DNA from: Isoetes taiwanensis
Taxonomy: Eukaryota; Streptophyta; Lycopodiopsida; Isoetales; Isoetaceae
Direction of reading: 5' to 3'
Length of the DNA: 64,000 nt
Assembly (NCBI GenBank): GCA_021234155.1
Contig: JAJEKV010000034.1
Location: 308,001-372,000 of the forward strand
Part shown: positions 42,743-54,939 of the stretch, piece by piece
Numbering within the stretch: the stretch's first letter is position 1
How the letters are laid out: every line of letters begins with the position of its first letter
Notes under the pieces: model-generated
Database searches by the model: none
What the model was told of the DNA's origin: nothing
The model's input: the letters and a program-made list of their open reading frames with translations, nothing else
Translations under genes and position numbers: made by a program

Positions 42743-45700
42743 AGATATGGTATTGGAACTGTACTGGGTACCCTTGGGATGACGGGGAGAGGTTGGAAGG
42801 AGCACACAGTTGTGATATAATATGCCTGGTGGAGACATGGGAACATAACATAAAAAGGCTGCCAGAAGAGGAAGGGTACCAGCTATTCACATGCTGGAAG
42901 GACAAGGAGTTCAAGAGTGGGAGAGGGAGTGCAGGATTAGCCTGCTATGTAAAAGAAAATGTAGTAAACAATGCATGTATTTTGCAATCAGATGTCAATA
43001 AGAGATACATGATTTTGAATATACAGCTACAAAACAAAATGGAGTTAATTCTGATTTTAGCATACTACCCTCCAAGCAGTGATAGTTAGAATTGGGGGAG
43101 ACTATGATGAAATGGAAGGAACAAGGATCAATGATATTAATGGGTGATCTAAATGCCAGAACGGGGCAGGAACAGGCACAAATCGTGAGCATGGGAAGTA
43201 CAAATGGGCAATGGACGAGCACGACAAGATCAGAGGAATGGAATAGACATACGGAAGACAAAGCAGAAGTCAATGCCAGAGGGGAGCTACTACTCGAGAT
43301 ATATTCGACTAGAGGGGGCATTATAGCCAATGGAGTACAGAGGTGGGAAGGGTCAGGAAAGTACACAAACCAAAATGCACACGGGAGAAGTATAGTGGAT
43401 TATGTGATAATGAATGATACAGCAGCGGAGATAGTATCGGGATTCAAACTATTAGAATGGCCGATCAGAAAAAGGGAGAGCCACAGACCCATACAGCTGA
43501 CACTTACAGGGAATGAACACGCCTCGAGTGACAGACATCAAGAGACAGAGGAGGTTAACGGGAAACTGAAAATACAGTTTCACGAGAAGCAGGTGGATAT
43601 ATTTGTACAGTATATCAAAGAAGAGATGGAAAAATGGAATTGGGGGGCACACAGGGCAGACGAAAATGGGGACATGCTTAATGATATAACAGTGAAAGTA
43701 GCAACGGAGGTGTTCGGAAAGAGAAGAAGAAAAAGAGGGAAGGACGCATTCAAGGCCTCGAGTTGGTACGAAGATGAGTGTAGAGAACAGAAAAGAAAGG
43801 TTAGAGAGCAGAGAGGGAGAGAGACATATCAATCCGAAAGAACGGTATACTTGAAGATGCTGAAGGCGAAGAGAAACAAAAACTTGGTACAGCACCAATG
43901 GGGACTGGCTAAACTTCTGAAAAAGAAACCCCAGAAATTCTGGAAAGGATTTAAAGGAAAAGGGAAAGGGAATCAGAAAAATGATAGCACGCAAGACGAT
44001 ATTGGGGCAGACGGGTGGGAGAGATACCTGGAAAAACTGTATAAGACCGGAGCATCTCCAGCACCAATACCAGAGTTGCAAGGGATGGACAAACCGTATT
44101 TTAGCACACATGAAGTGATGATAGCACTAAACAGAATGGCCAATAACAAAGCCCCAGACCTATATGGATTAACAGTGGAATTGTTAAAATGTGCAGACAC
44201 AGCGTTAGGAAAACAGGTGACAGGTATATTCAACGGCATCATACACACAGGACTTCCATCCAGATGGGCGTATAACAGGGTGATACCCCTACACAAGGGA
44301 GGGAGTAGACAGGAACCTGGAAATTATAGAACCATAATGGTGAGTTCCATTTTTGCAAAATGGTTTGGAAAAGTTTTAGACAATAAGTTGAAGCAGTGGG
44401 CAGAGGTAGGGAATCAGAGAGCACAAGGGCAGGCAGGTTTCAGGCCCCACGGATCACCTAGTGACCCTCAGGATATTGGTAGAACAGAATAGAAACCAGG
44501 GAAAGAAAGTAATATGCTGCTTTGTGAACTTTAGGAAAGCTTTTGACACAGTACCGAGGGAAAAGCTAATACAAAGGCTTATAGATATGCAAGCACCAAA
44601 GGATATGGTAGGGGCAATTGCAAGATTATACTATAATGTATATGCAAAAATGGAAGACGAAGGGAAAGCAATATATTGCGACACAGGAGTCAAGCAGGGA
44701 TGCCCATTATCCCCCACACTGTTCGGGATATACATAGATGCATTACAAGATTTCATAGCAGAACAGCAAGGGGACAGAGACGCTCCCACACTAGGGGACA
44801 CCAAAGTACCCATCATGCTATATGCAGATGACCTGAGCATGATGGCCACAAAAAACAAGGGAATGCACAGGTTACTGAAACTGCTGGAAAGCTTCTGCGA
44901 ACAGACAGGGCTGACAGTTAATCTCGCGAAAACCAAAATAGTCTTCTTCGGTCACAATAATAGACATAAACCGTTCAGATATTTGGGAACAGAGTTAGAA
45001 GAATCAACAGAATATAGATATCTGGGATACGACACACATGGCAAAGGGAAATGGGCTAAAGGGGCAGATACAAGATTCCAAACAGCCATTGGGAGTTATT
45101 ACAATATGAAAAATTTCTGCAATAAAAGCAGAATAATAGACTGGGAAATCAAATGCTATCTGTTCAGCGCAGTGGTCGCAACCACACAACTATATGGGGT
45201 AGAGGCCTGGGGACCGGGGCTAACGGAAAAGAAATGGGAGAAACAGAAGGGAATATTCAGGCAATGGCATAAACAGAAATTCAAGTTGAGAACGAACACA
45301 CCGCAAACAACCATAGTGTATGAGACGGGGCAGAAACCAATGGAAGTAAGGGCGTGGGAAAAGACCATCAGATATCTCATAAGAAACAATGCAGGCGGGA
45401 AATCGAATAAGTTAGCGAATATCGCGATCAGCGAATCAGCGAAAGCCCACATAACCGAGGGCAACGGATGGTTTAGGGATGTAGCAATGTGGACAAGAAA
45501 AATGGGGATGAATCTGAGTGATCTGATAAGTGAAGGAGAATGGAATGATGAATGGACAAACAAAGCTACGCAAGCTTGGCTGCAAAAACACACAGGACCC
45601 AAGACAATTTGGCTTTTGACTGTATTCAACCCATAACAACAGATAGGACAGCAGATATATCAGGATAATCTACTAGGGAAAGCCAGGAAGGATATCCTGG

Positions 45701-45996
45701 CAATATTTAGAATGGAAAGCCACGCCCTAAGAATTGAAAAGGACAGATGGCGGAGAATTGAGAAAGATGATCGGATATGCAGAATCTGTGACAGAGGGGA
45801 AGTGGAAGATGAAAATCATATGCTAAATGAATGCCCAATATATGAAGGCATTAGGAACAAGTACAGAAACGTAAGATGGGGCCAACCCGTACACACCATG
45901 ATGGCAAGGACAGAAACAAGGAGGGAACCGCGCACGCAATACGGAAATGACGGCAAGGCACCGGAAGTACATAAAGAAAAGGGCTTCATCATATGA
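42205..45996 (+). pseudogene. LINE ORF2 (endonuclease, RT, Cys/His knuckle)
   Basis: ORF2 nicks target DNA and reverse-transcribes the element RNA. The endonuclease starts at LKIWYWNCTGY (about 42742), with IICLVETWEH (catalytic Glu), ILMGDLNARTG (43135-43165), HGRSIVDYVI and SHRPIQL. After the frame break near 43088 the frame continues from 43092. RT has NYRTIMVSSIFAKWFG, GFRP.., CCFVNFRKAFDTVPREKL (44517-44570), GVKQGCPLSPTLFGIYID and MLYADDLSMMA (YADD at 44821-44832). The C-terminus has ESHALRIEKDRW and the knuckle CRICDRGEVEDENHMLNEC (45777-45833). The Met at 42205 opens a frame overlapping ORF1 by 538 bases; the real start is unclear. Confidence 0.9.
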
Positions 45997-46229
45997 ACCG
46001 CCGAGAGGCGCACCATACCGCCTGTAAATGCTCACCAAAGTCGATTGATAACGACGATCCGCGTACGCCTTGAAGCCGACTCAAAGCGGGATGCCGGTAT
46101 TAATAGAGAAAAGTGAAGCCTTCAGAAAAAGCTACAATGTAAACCAGCATGATGTGCTAGTAGCGCCCACCAGGGAGCTCGCCCATGCTACACAAGTCCA
46201 CGGGCCTCAGGGCACAAGGGACAATAATG

Positions 46230-46250
46230 TATCTATCTATCTATCTTTCT
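46230..46250 (+). repeat. LINE (TATC)n 3' tail
   Basis: Four to five TATC units terminate the LINE, instead of poly-A. The same tail ends the SINE at 11.39 kb. Confidence 0.8.
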
Positions 46251-46255
46251 TATAG

Positions 46256-46450
46256 AAGCATTAACCATGCTAGATTCTAAGGTACCATTGAATTATGATG
46301 AAGCTATAGATAGTGACAAAGTATGCATCGGAAAATAGCAACGTAAGATGAAATGAATATCTTTATGAGGACTCAAACCTATCATGTTAGACTAATTGAA
46401 TATCATAAACAAGTAATAGACTCTCTATTGATCCTATGACTTTTACCTGA
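46256..46450 (+). pseudogene. Possible copia RT start, continuation of the 37.7-kb fragment
   Basis: The plus strand reads MLDSKVPLNYDEAIDSDK, which has the P..Y.EA..S..K pattern found just before copia RT, then broken frames. If correct, the LINE was inserted into a copia element whose two halves lie at 37.7-38.1 and here. No catalytic RT block is left, so confidence is low. Confidence 0.35.
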
Positions 46451-47755
46451 TTTGGAGCTGATTAGGTCAACTTATAGGGGTCAACTTTCTGGGCCACTCT
46501 CACATTGCGCCGACGATGTGTTCCAAAATTTTAGAGAAGCCATATGCGCACCTTGTGAGCGGTTGATCCCGTTGGGATCAAGATGAAAAACCAAAAAGTA
46601 AGTGAGTATTCTTGCTCTACTCATTGTGTTAAGGCTAGACACACATATATGTTTACAAAATTATGTCATTAAGTGCCTCAAGTTGGGCAACTAGTCTTGA
46701 AGTGCACCAGGGGCTTGTTCAAAAAATTTCTATGCAACATTATGAGTTTTAGCTATTTTTGTTAGGCAAGACTCTTTGCCCTCAAGCCAATTATTCAGGG
46801 CTTTAAATGCCCATTCATTTCGATATAACTATATTGATTGCGATGTCCACCGTAATCCAATGCACAAGGAGGGAGACATCGGCACAACAAGGTAAGGGAT
46901 TAAATTTGAAGGTTCAAATCCTTCTTAAATTTAAAAGAGCGTAGTACACCATTGTTTCTTAGGTTAGTGCATGTAAAAGATTATATTGCTATCACATAAA
47001 ATACAGTTGGCTGGAAGCCAGGAAGTCAAGAGTTCAATCCCTTTCTTACCTTAAAACCATTGCATAGTTTATATAAAGAATAAAGATCGATTAACTATTA
47101 TCATGGTGCTCATGTTGCTAAGGTTATTCCATTAAATATAGCAAAAATGTTGTAACCTAAAAAAAAAAGTCAATGGTCAACACCACTCTCAAAATGCATT
47201 GGGGGGCTATTCAAAAAATTTGGAAGGTCTCTCGGTGCATTGCGAGAGTGGTTCCTCATTTTCCTTCTAAAACTTAATCATTTTAGGTAATTGTTTATGC
47301 AACGTAATCTCATGGGATCTTCTTAAGCCTTCTATGCTTAAACTTTTAACTAGCTTATTACTTTTTCTAGCCAAGAAATATGGTTAACCCTAAATTTAGG
47401 TTTCATGTTCTTTTTGGTCAAGTTACCTAACTTCTTATCTAACTAAGCATATGACCATTATTTCGAGAGTTCAACATGCTAAGAATATTAAAAAAAACTC
47501 TTTTCATGCTTAAGGTAGTTTTAATTTCTGATAAGGTAATTTTAATTTCTGATAACTTACTTCTATTGATGTTTTTAAGATCATTTACCTTATCAAAATT
47601 TATTTTTGGTATCTGTAAAACTCCAAGGTCAGTACAACCAAGTTACCAACTGCAACCACTCATGAAGTGCGCCAGAGGTGTATAAAAATCTTATTTTCTT
47701 GGTAATCTTTATGTTCATTCCACTAATTTATTTAAATGTTAGCCATCTATTCATA
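46451..47755. other. 1.3 kb without supported genes
   Basis: Two loosely similar segments, about 46690-46730 and 47200-47240, share 'ggggc(t)attcaaaaaattt'-type phrases, so a local repeat is likely. Weak B-box-like strings (gaaggttcaaatcc at about 46910, gagttcaatccc at about 47030) are insufficient to call a SINE or tRNA. Confidence 0.4.
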
Positions 47756-47757
47756 TA

Positions 47758-47866
47758 CAGGAATGTCCATTTACGGGACATTCCTGAGATGGAAACAGGG
47801 CGACGCGCGGAGCCCTGTTGGAGCCTTGTTGACATCTCAGGAATGTCCCCTAAACGGACATTCTTG
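47758..47866. mobile_element. 109-bp palindromic MITE with TA target duplication
   Basis: Begins caggaatgtccatttacggg and ends taaacggacattcttg. The 36-bp terminal inverted repeats are nearly identical, and TA lies on both sides (47756-47757, 47867-47868), as for Tc1/mariner-type MITEs. Each terminal repeat is itself an inverted repeat (ggaatgtcc / gggacattcc), so the element can fold as two small hairpins or as one long one. The centre is GC-rich (gggcgacgcgcggagccc). Confidence 0.88.
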
Positions 47867-48296
47867 TAATGTGGAAAAGACTTAGGAGGCATTCTGATGC
47901 AAGTAAAAAGCTTAAGAATGTTGTGTAAATACTCCAGAATGCAGGTAAACACTCCGGAATGCATAAACTCTTTGAAATGAAGGTAAACAAGCAGTAGAAA
48001 TGTAGTAGCCGCCGTAGAAGCTCTGGTCCTTGATCAAAAATATTTTTACTAACATTCTTTATTTGAAACAGTGCCACATGGCACGACACTACTGGCGGAC
48101 GCAGCAGAATGCCTCCTAAGTATTTTTACGTCTAGAGAATACTACTCCCTAACATGATCCAACATATAGGAGAAAATAAAATTCATATTGCTCGAGGTGA
48201 TTGTTTGAGATTTCTCCCAAACTTCAAATTCTAGATTGACTAATTCTTCCTATTAGGGTATATGGCCAGTCTTGATCTTGATCTGCCAAGATCATT
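47867..48296. other. Internal side of a copia-type LTR element
   Basis: On the minus strand this follows the primer-binding site, where a leader and gag would be expected. I see no gag motif; the short minus-strand frame (47850-48089) is unrecognised. Confidence 0.3.
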
Positions 48297-48308
48297 GCTC
48301 TAATACCA
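48297..48308 (-). other. Copia-type primer-binding site
   Basis: TGGTATTAGAGC on the minus strand, one base from the standard plant copia site, two bases beyond an LTR end (..TGTCA). Confidence 0.7.
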
Positions 48309-48310
48309 TT

Positions 48311-49841
48311 TGACACCTCCTTTCTTGTATACGATGCCCCGATCGTATATAAGTAATAGATACCTTCTTATCCGCAACTACCTTGTAAACATGAGGTCGT
48401 GTATCTGATGTCAGACTATTGATAGTAAGCAAAATCAAACATGGAAGGAATAGACATGTCATTTATCTCCTCTCCCTCCAGATCGACCTAGTTGCGGAAG
48501 CACATAACAACATAAGCACATGACAAAACAAAATATAAAGCATAGCCATCTCGAAGGGTGGATTCACTATGACCCAGATAACATAATCAAATACAATGCA
48601 CATCAACACATGGATATCCTACCTTGGCTCAAACTCATGGGGATTGACTGACAGCTTTGTCCTTCAGAGGTCAATCATACGGAGTTCATAATAGTTGGAC
48701 TGGGCTGGCAAAGGAAGATGGCAGATGGACAGTACACTGCATCGGCACATTCTGTGCATACTTTGCAAATAGGCTAAAAAGTATTGGAACTTGACTGTAG
48801 CCTGCCAGGAACATAGTTGAGAGGACTACTTGAAGGTTGCATCTCACCTGGCCAAATGAGGCAGGAGGAGACTAATCCTCTCCAAAAGGTCCATGTCAAT
48901 TACATGTAGCTAGAGGGTCACAATCTCTCGTGCCCATACATGAGTTAATTCCACTGAGGCAGTGCAACGCCCAGGAGGTATCGATCCCATAACTTGCCCA
49001 CACGCAGTAACAAGGTATTAGGCCTAGCACACTATGACCCTCCAATAGATTCTACACGCCAAGGGATCAACTATAGTCGAGCAAGCCTTCCTTGTTAGCC
49101 CGCCATCCAAGCCAGGCAGGCTTCTATGTAGAAGACGCATATTAAAGGGAATTAATGAGGTCCACTCCTAGGAATATAATATTCATGGCTTCTAAATCTA
49201 TAATCCCCTTCCCCGAGTACGATAGAGATACCATCCATTATCATATAATAGAATGAATCAAAATAGCAGATAGAACAGATCTAATCTGACTAATCTAATC
49301 AGAAGGATTATAAGGTTAGTGTTCTTTACTCAATTCTGTTTTAGGGATAACAGTTTAAGAACAACTATCACTAAACAGAGATGCAATTCAGCTTAACTTC
49401 TACTGTTAAGCTAGGATCAACGTGATACTCTAAAGAAAACCTGATCCTTAATCCAGATCTCCACTATGAGATCCTAACATGGTGAAAACCTCTAAAACTA
49501 TGTTGTTGCAATAATGCCTGATATATGTAAGTTTTATTCGAGGTCTGAAGCTTTTTCCTCCCTGGCACTACTGAAACTAGCTCCAAAAGCTCCCCCACCT
49601 ATGAAAGGCACAGGACCTAAAAGGTTTAGGATTGGGGCCTCTTACTTATATAGCCTCGAAATTGGGGCATGGCCTTATGATTGGACCAAATGGCCTCATA
49701 GGCTCTCGAATGCAAGCTAGTTACGTGGCATGCATATGTCGAGGCATGTGTATCCTAACCTTGTACATGTCATCTAGGTGATGTACTGTGATGTGGCAGT
49801 ATAATATACGTATTCATGGCATATAATATTAGAACACCACA
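48311..49841 (-). repeat. Probable LTR of a copia-type element
   Basis: On the minus strand the segment starts TGTGGTGTTCTAATATTAT and ends GGAGGTGTCA just before the primer-binding site. It is 1.53 kb with TG..CA ends. A TATA-like sequence ggctatataagtaag lies at about 49645-49660 in the right orientation. No second copy is in the window, so the left (upstream) boundary is an inference. Confidence 0.45.
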
Positions 49842-52248
49842 GTCCTTCAATTGGACTAAGATGAGAACAGAGTATGTTTCCTTATGCTACTTCTTTTACC
49901 AGCAAAATGAGATTTTGCAAGCCAGCCCAAACCTGGAACATAGATAAGATAAAGAAAACTTCTTTGAATGAAGACTTAAGCAATGCTTTCAATTGACCTT
50001 ATAACAAACCTGAAATAATGACTTTGAAAAAATAATTGGCAATGTGGCTACAATTTGGTCTTGTTTTGAACTGGATTAGAGCCCATAGTTGCAAAATAAT
50101 CAAGTCGAACAAAGATACGAAGATAAAAAGCTTGCTCTCTCTCCAAATTACAGCAGGGATGTTCTACATTGTCAATGCTCGAGCATAAACAAATCTTTTT
50201 TCTTCAACAAAACAATTGTGTGGGTCATCTAAGCTTTCTTAAGCTCCATAGAACAGAGTCTCGCACACGCTCTACCATAGCAAAAAGAAAGGGCAAAAAA
50301 CAGCCAGTTTAGGATAGTCACAAAGCATATCCGAATATATACCAGCATATACTCGAAATATGCCTTTTACCCACATGAGCGAGGGTTTTCCCTTTAGAGA
50401 CAATGCAAAAAAATATAACTATCAATTATGCCATATCGAATTTTAGCAATATTATGCCTTTGCCCAGGTTCGAGCCCTAGTTGTTGAAATCGATTATGAT
50501 GTATATATTTGTAGTACGTCCAAACTCTTGCCTCGCATGTTGTTGTTTGTCACTTCACTGGTCAATTTCTTACTTCTAAAATGATGGGTTTTTAGTTGAA
50601 ACAACACCTTCAAAGAATTGGCCTTGCCGTAACATGATTCTTTGAAGATTCTTGTTAAGCAGAACAATTAAATAGTCCTGTTGACTCACCCGTAACAGTT
50701 GAGAAGTAGGTAGAGCATAGATTGGACCATTTATGAGGGCATTATCTTCTGTATTAGGTATATAAATGCTATTGCTAATAACTTGGGTCTACAACTCGCC
50801 CACTTGATTGTGAATGGTTCAAGCTTGTATCTCTCTTATTGCTTGATGATACGGGTGCATAAATCTCTTTTGTTTGATAATATGGGTGCATAACTCTGTT
50901 TGCCTAGTGAGGCATGCCAGCTCAGCTATAAGGTCTCAAACTTTGCCTCCAATTGTTCCAAAGGCTCTTTAGACAGGGGATTTGCAATTGTTTGTGAGCG
51001 AGGTTTAATTGGCAGCCATAGACCTGCCTTGCCAAGTATGTTGCATCTTCCTTTATCCTTTGATACTTTTCTCAGTGTAGGCTTGTCAATTTTGCACGTG
51101 TGGACCTATGCGCAGCAGCCTCTAGCAGAAGTTTACCTGCCATGCTAGACGTGGCATGGGGTGACTGCAGTTCTATTGGCATGTCCATGGGGTTGATGAG
51201 GAATTTGGGGATGATGGGTCCATTTGGAGGGGCTAAAAAAAGGGGTCTAAAACAAAGGGTTAAAAGTTCTATTGGTCTACTCAAACTCCACAGAGCAAAG
51301 TGGAAGACTAATTCTAGAGAATTCTTCTAAGCTTGTGCCTACTCCTTAATTCTAGAGAATTGCCTTTGACATTGAGATCAAACTGGAAGACGCCTAGTTC
51401 TAAAGAATTCTTCTAAGCTTGTGCCTTTGACATTGAGATCAAACTGCCATTTGTCAAGTGTCATGCCACTAAAACTACACACGCAGTCTTGGAAACTTTA
51501 GTCCAAAATTAACCGTGATAAAATTGAAGTACCACTACGTCAAGGAAAGTGGGTTCGCCATGTATGTAATGTGGATGGCCCGAATAGAAGTGGGCCATGA
51601 CAATTTGTCCACTAGTATCAAAAGTTGGATCTACTAGGCTGCTTTATTTGTCCCATGTGATTGGATAAGACCAAGCCGCTCTTTTAAAAATACTTGAAAT
51701 ACAGCCGCCATTCAAAATACCTTTCTTGCTTGTTAATCTCCAGCCTCATTAAACTATTTCCAGCCTATTCATAAGTTTTCATCCCTGATGAGCATCTAGT
51801 TTTAACAAACAAGCAAATAGTGAGATGCAAAAATATATACACCTGATCTTAGTTATGTCATGCAAAAAGGGACAAGATTTTTCACCACCTCTCTTGTATA
51901 GAATCAAGTGAGATTACATTTCTGATACGCATCACTAAACTTAGCAACAAATAAGGCTTTACAAATTGGCTTAGTCATTTCTAAAACGGTCGCCATCTTC
52001 CTCTATATAGAATGTTAGAAAATCCAAATTGGCAATTTATAGGATAGCCTTTCAGACCCAGAAGAAGAGAAAAGACTGTAACCTTGAGCAGGGAAGTGCT
52101 CAAAAATTCACAATCAATAAGTGATTCAAGGCTTTCTTTTGCAACTGCAATTTTCTCGTCAAATTCCTTGATCACATATGCCAATTCTTCATAACCAACT
52201 AAGATAATCATCAATGAAGAAGGCAATGAATGAAAGGTTAAGTACCTA
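49842..52248. other. 2.4 kb without supported genes
   Basis: AT-rich. Frames at 50900-51148 and 51100-51330 (plus) and 51072-51284 (minus) overlap and show no recognisable domain. 51308-51455 is a local duplication: 'aattc(t)tctaagcttgtgcct' and 'tttgacattgagatcaaact' each occur twice. 51981-52247 is the 3' flank of the next gene. Confidence 0.45.
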
Positions 52249-52848
52249 CTATAGCAGACTATGTTCAGAAATTTCTTGAGAAGGTCTAGGAGCAACAGGA
52301 GCTCTTCTTTGCCAAGGAGGAGAAGAAGTAATGACAGGAGCACTTTTTTCTGTCTGAAAAGGGACCTCATCCCATTCTAGATTATTGGTAACAGAAAGTG
52401 TAGAACTACGAGATACTCTGTAATTCGGATAATCCTGCCAGTATTCTTTGCCAGGGTCGAAATTGCGCTCATAACTATCTGTCTCATAGATCAAGGGGTC
52501 AGATTTCAAACAAATCCCTTCAGAACATGTTCCAGTCACTTTCCTTGCCCCTGCCTTCATTTTTCTGATCATTTGTTTCCATCTAGGAGGTTTTACATAA
52601 TCTTGGCATACCTTGTTAGCTTCTGTCCAGCCACAACAAAGCCAACGTTTTATGGCTGCAAGAGCACCGCCCTTGCGCTGTGCAGGAGAATCTGGACTTT
52701 GCCTTAGATCTGCGCTTGACCTGTTTTTTGCATCAAAAGAATCAGACTGCCCCCAATAAGACGACCAGGACGGAGTAATCACCTTGTATGTGTTGGAAAC
52801 AAATCCTGCCATCAAATTCTTGCCTCTGCAATTCAATTCAACTATCAA
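52249..52848 (-). CDS. Plant protein of unknown function with SYxRNFDxG motif
   Basis: An intact 199-codon frame on the minus strand. A second possible start is the Met 12 codons in (MAGFVSNTYK). The N-terminal third is Ser-rich. The middle has RWLCCGWTEANK, DYVKPPRWKQMIRKMKAGAR (basic, helical) and then DPLIYETDSYERNFDPGKE. The C-terminal third is Pro/Ser-rich (RRAPVAPRPSQE). The pattern of a basic W-K-x3-R-K segment followed by a Y/F-x4-SYxxNFDxG motif recurs in a land-plant family without known function. No signal peptide or membrane segment is present. A shorter paralogue lies at 28520-28801. This is the most gene-like frame in the window outside mobile elements; whether the frame is the full gene or one exon cannot be decided here. 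Confidence 0.7.
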   Translation of the reverse strand: MIVELNCRGKNLMAGFVSNTYKVITPSWSSYWGQSDSFDAKNRSSADLRQSPDSPAQRKGGALAAIKRWLCCGWTEANKVCQDYVKPPRWKQMIRKMKAGARKVTGTCSEGICLKSDPLIYETDSYERNFDPGKEYWQDYPNYRVSRSSTLSVTNNLEWDEVPFQTEKSAPVITSSPPWQRRAPVAPRPSQEISEHSLL

Positions 52849-54330
52849 AGAAACCGTAACTTAACCACAAAATAAAAGGACCAGTATGCCCTTTTTAACC
52901 TTTCAACCTGCAGAAGCGGCCCTTTTAACAGAAACCCAAGAAGCCTTTTAAGCCTTTGTAATTCCGGCGAGTATGGAAACCTCGAAGAAGGCGTGCGAGC
53001 GCGTGAAAAAAAGGAAGGGTGAAGCCGATGAGAAGGCTCCAGCGATCAGACCGACCAATTCAAGCCAATCCGGAGTGGGACAGGCTGAAACAAGGGGGAA
53101 ATCCCCTGAATAAGGAAATCATACTTGGAGCTGCTGGCTATGGCGATGAATGAGGAATGGAAGAGAGCAAAATATATTAGGGCTGAATCCGTTAAAAGAA
53201 GCGCAAGAATTTTGGCACGAGGGCTGGACGGTCAGGATCGCGTGACGGCCCGGATGCGCGCGTGCGAAGGGCCCCGATATACAGGCTGGGATGGTAGAGG
53301 ACGTTAGGACAGGTGGCGCCAGATAAGAGGTTAACCTTACGCCACGTCATGGCATTACCGCGTTTCCAACCCGGCGCCAGTTGGATATTACGGGGATAGC
53401 CGTTGGGAGGTCACGATAGGTCCCCATTATGCACCTTCGATAAATATTGTGTCATAATTGGCTTAGAATTATTACTAACTCCATTGGTTTTTAATTGTGT
53501 GGCATCACATAAGGTTCCCAAATTCTCTTTTCCTATGATTTTGGCAGTGGTTTGGCGGGAAAAGGGGGTGGGTTTTATTTTTTAGTATGATTTCGTTGGT
53601 GGTTTCGCCGGAAAAGGGTGCGAAAAATGTTAGGTTTTTTGGTAGAAATAAAATTGGCAGTTGTCGTGGCGGCTGGCGTCCGAGCATGGCGGGCCGAGCA
53701 TGGCCGGAGCTGAGGAGGTCTGCGCCTGTGAGAAGCTTCTGGTGCCGCCTGTGAGAGGCTTGTGGTGAGAATTGAAGTGGGAAGAAGCAGGGGAGAAGCG
53801 AGAAGAAGCGGGGAGAAGCAGGGGAGCTGAAAGATGAAACTTCAGGGGATGAAGCCATGCCTTCTGAGGGAAGATCCAGGGGTTTCTGAGGGAAGCTTTC
53901 TGAGGGAAGATTTCTGCATAAAGCTTTGTATTTCATCTACAGGGCGATCTCTGCATAGAGCTTGGGTTGCAGCTAAGGGTATCGCAGCCTACTTCTGGCG
54001 GGATCGGCCACCGATGTTCTTATGTGTTGTTCGGCCGATCGCCCTGCTCTGCTGCTGCTGCTCATGTTTTCTGTTGTCTTCCAGTTTTGCACAGACCTTT
54101 TGGGCATGCACGCCCTTTGTGGAGGCTTCTTATTGAAGCTCCTTTCTTGACTGTTGTTTTTCAGATATGAGCTGCTTTTGAATGTAATATATTCCCTGTT
54201 ATCTTATTGTCTATCATATTCATTGTTTATTTGTATGCATTAAAGTATTAGGTGGCCTATTAAAATGAGGCTACTCCAAATGGGGTACGCTTATGGAGGT
54301 CCGTGAGATAAAGCTATAGCTACTTTAGCC
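52849..54330. other. Upstream flank, moderately GC-rich, no clear gene
   Basis: 52849-53100 is the likely 5' flank of the minus-strand gene. 53125-53307 and 53834-54136 are short plus-strand frames without recognisable domains. 53770-53830 has repeated 'gaagaagcgggga' units. A transcript leader is possible but unsupported. Confidence 0.35.
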
Positions 54331-54930
54331 TATGGCTACTTGCTTTAAAGGTCGTGGCTATGCCTTTGACAGATTTGTTCTTATTTGTGAATGCAATGGT
54401 GTTCGTGGATTTTTTGATGTGTATGGATTGAATTATACCATGTATGTATATACGTATAATAGGCGTATGGGGTGCGCAAGCCTATACGTGGGTCTGATGT
54501 GGAAATTCCACAACCCTTGATTTGGCACATTCACAGAATAATGCTTCGATCCAATGATCGAAAAAAAACAATAAGGAGTGAGCAATAAGAGGCCCGAAAT
54601 TAGAATTTGCCCTAACCATTAAAAATGCCTACTTACATTTAAGGCTACCAGAAATACATGAAATTATAGTGCAGTTTCCCGGAAATCCTTAGAAACTTCT
54701 ACAAAAATGGCCTGAAAAAACGTCGGGAATGTTTTCTAGTTATCAGAAATTTTTTAGAATGGCCGTATTTTTTAGGGTCGCCCCAAAAAAAAAAAAAAAA
54801 ATCGAACCCCGCGAGTCCACAATTCTCTAAATGAATAAGCTCCAACTTTTCATGGACGTTAAAATACCATCCATCTATCTATCTATCTATCTAAACCAAT
54901 TGGTCATGGTGAATCTACGAATACACTTTG
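54331..54930. other. Non-coding DNA with A-run and ATCT repeat
   Basis: A 17- to 18-base A run at about 54783-54800 and an (ATCT)n array of about six units at 54869-54892. No gene was recognised. Confidence 0.5.
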
Positions 54931-54939
54931 AATATGATT

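Larger units (their letters stand above)
40926..46255 (+). mobile_element. L1-like LINE, nearly complete, inactivated
   Basis: Layout: 5' tandem repeats (40926-41335), ORF1 (41612-42742), ORF2 with endonuclease, reverse transcriptase and Cys/His knuckle (to 45996), a 260-base 3' UTR, and a (TATC)n tail ending at about 46250. The sense strand is strongly A-rich. Only four clear lesions were found: a stop in ORF1 (42278-42280), a frameshift near 43088, a frameshift near 44450, and a stop at 45634-45636. The true 5' end may lie much further left, since copia sequence is last seen at 38.1 kb and reappears at 46.26 kb. It is a different family from the GC-rich LINE. Confidence 0.9.

Noticed and set aside
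42001-42846. 281-codon minus-strand frame
   Set aside because: It is the antisense shadow of LINE ORF1/ORF2. The A-rich sense strand leaves few stops on the T-rich complement, and the amino-acid composition is unnatural.
46900-47060. Two B-box-like strings (ggttcaaatcc, gagttcaatccc)
   Set aside because: No paired A box, tail or target duplication was found. Such strings are common by chance.
50900-51330. Overlapping frames on both strands, one with a Met-rich stretch
   Set aside because: No recognisable domain, and the frames overlap on opposite strands with no way to choose between them.
54780-54892. Candidate SINE from a B-box-like ggggttcga and an (ATCT)n run
   Set aside because: The B box and the tail are in inconsistent orientation for one element.
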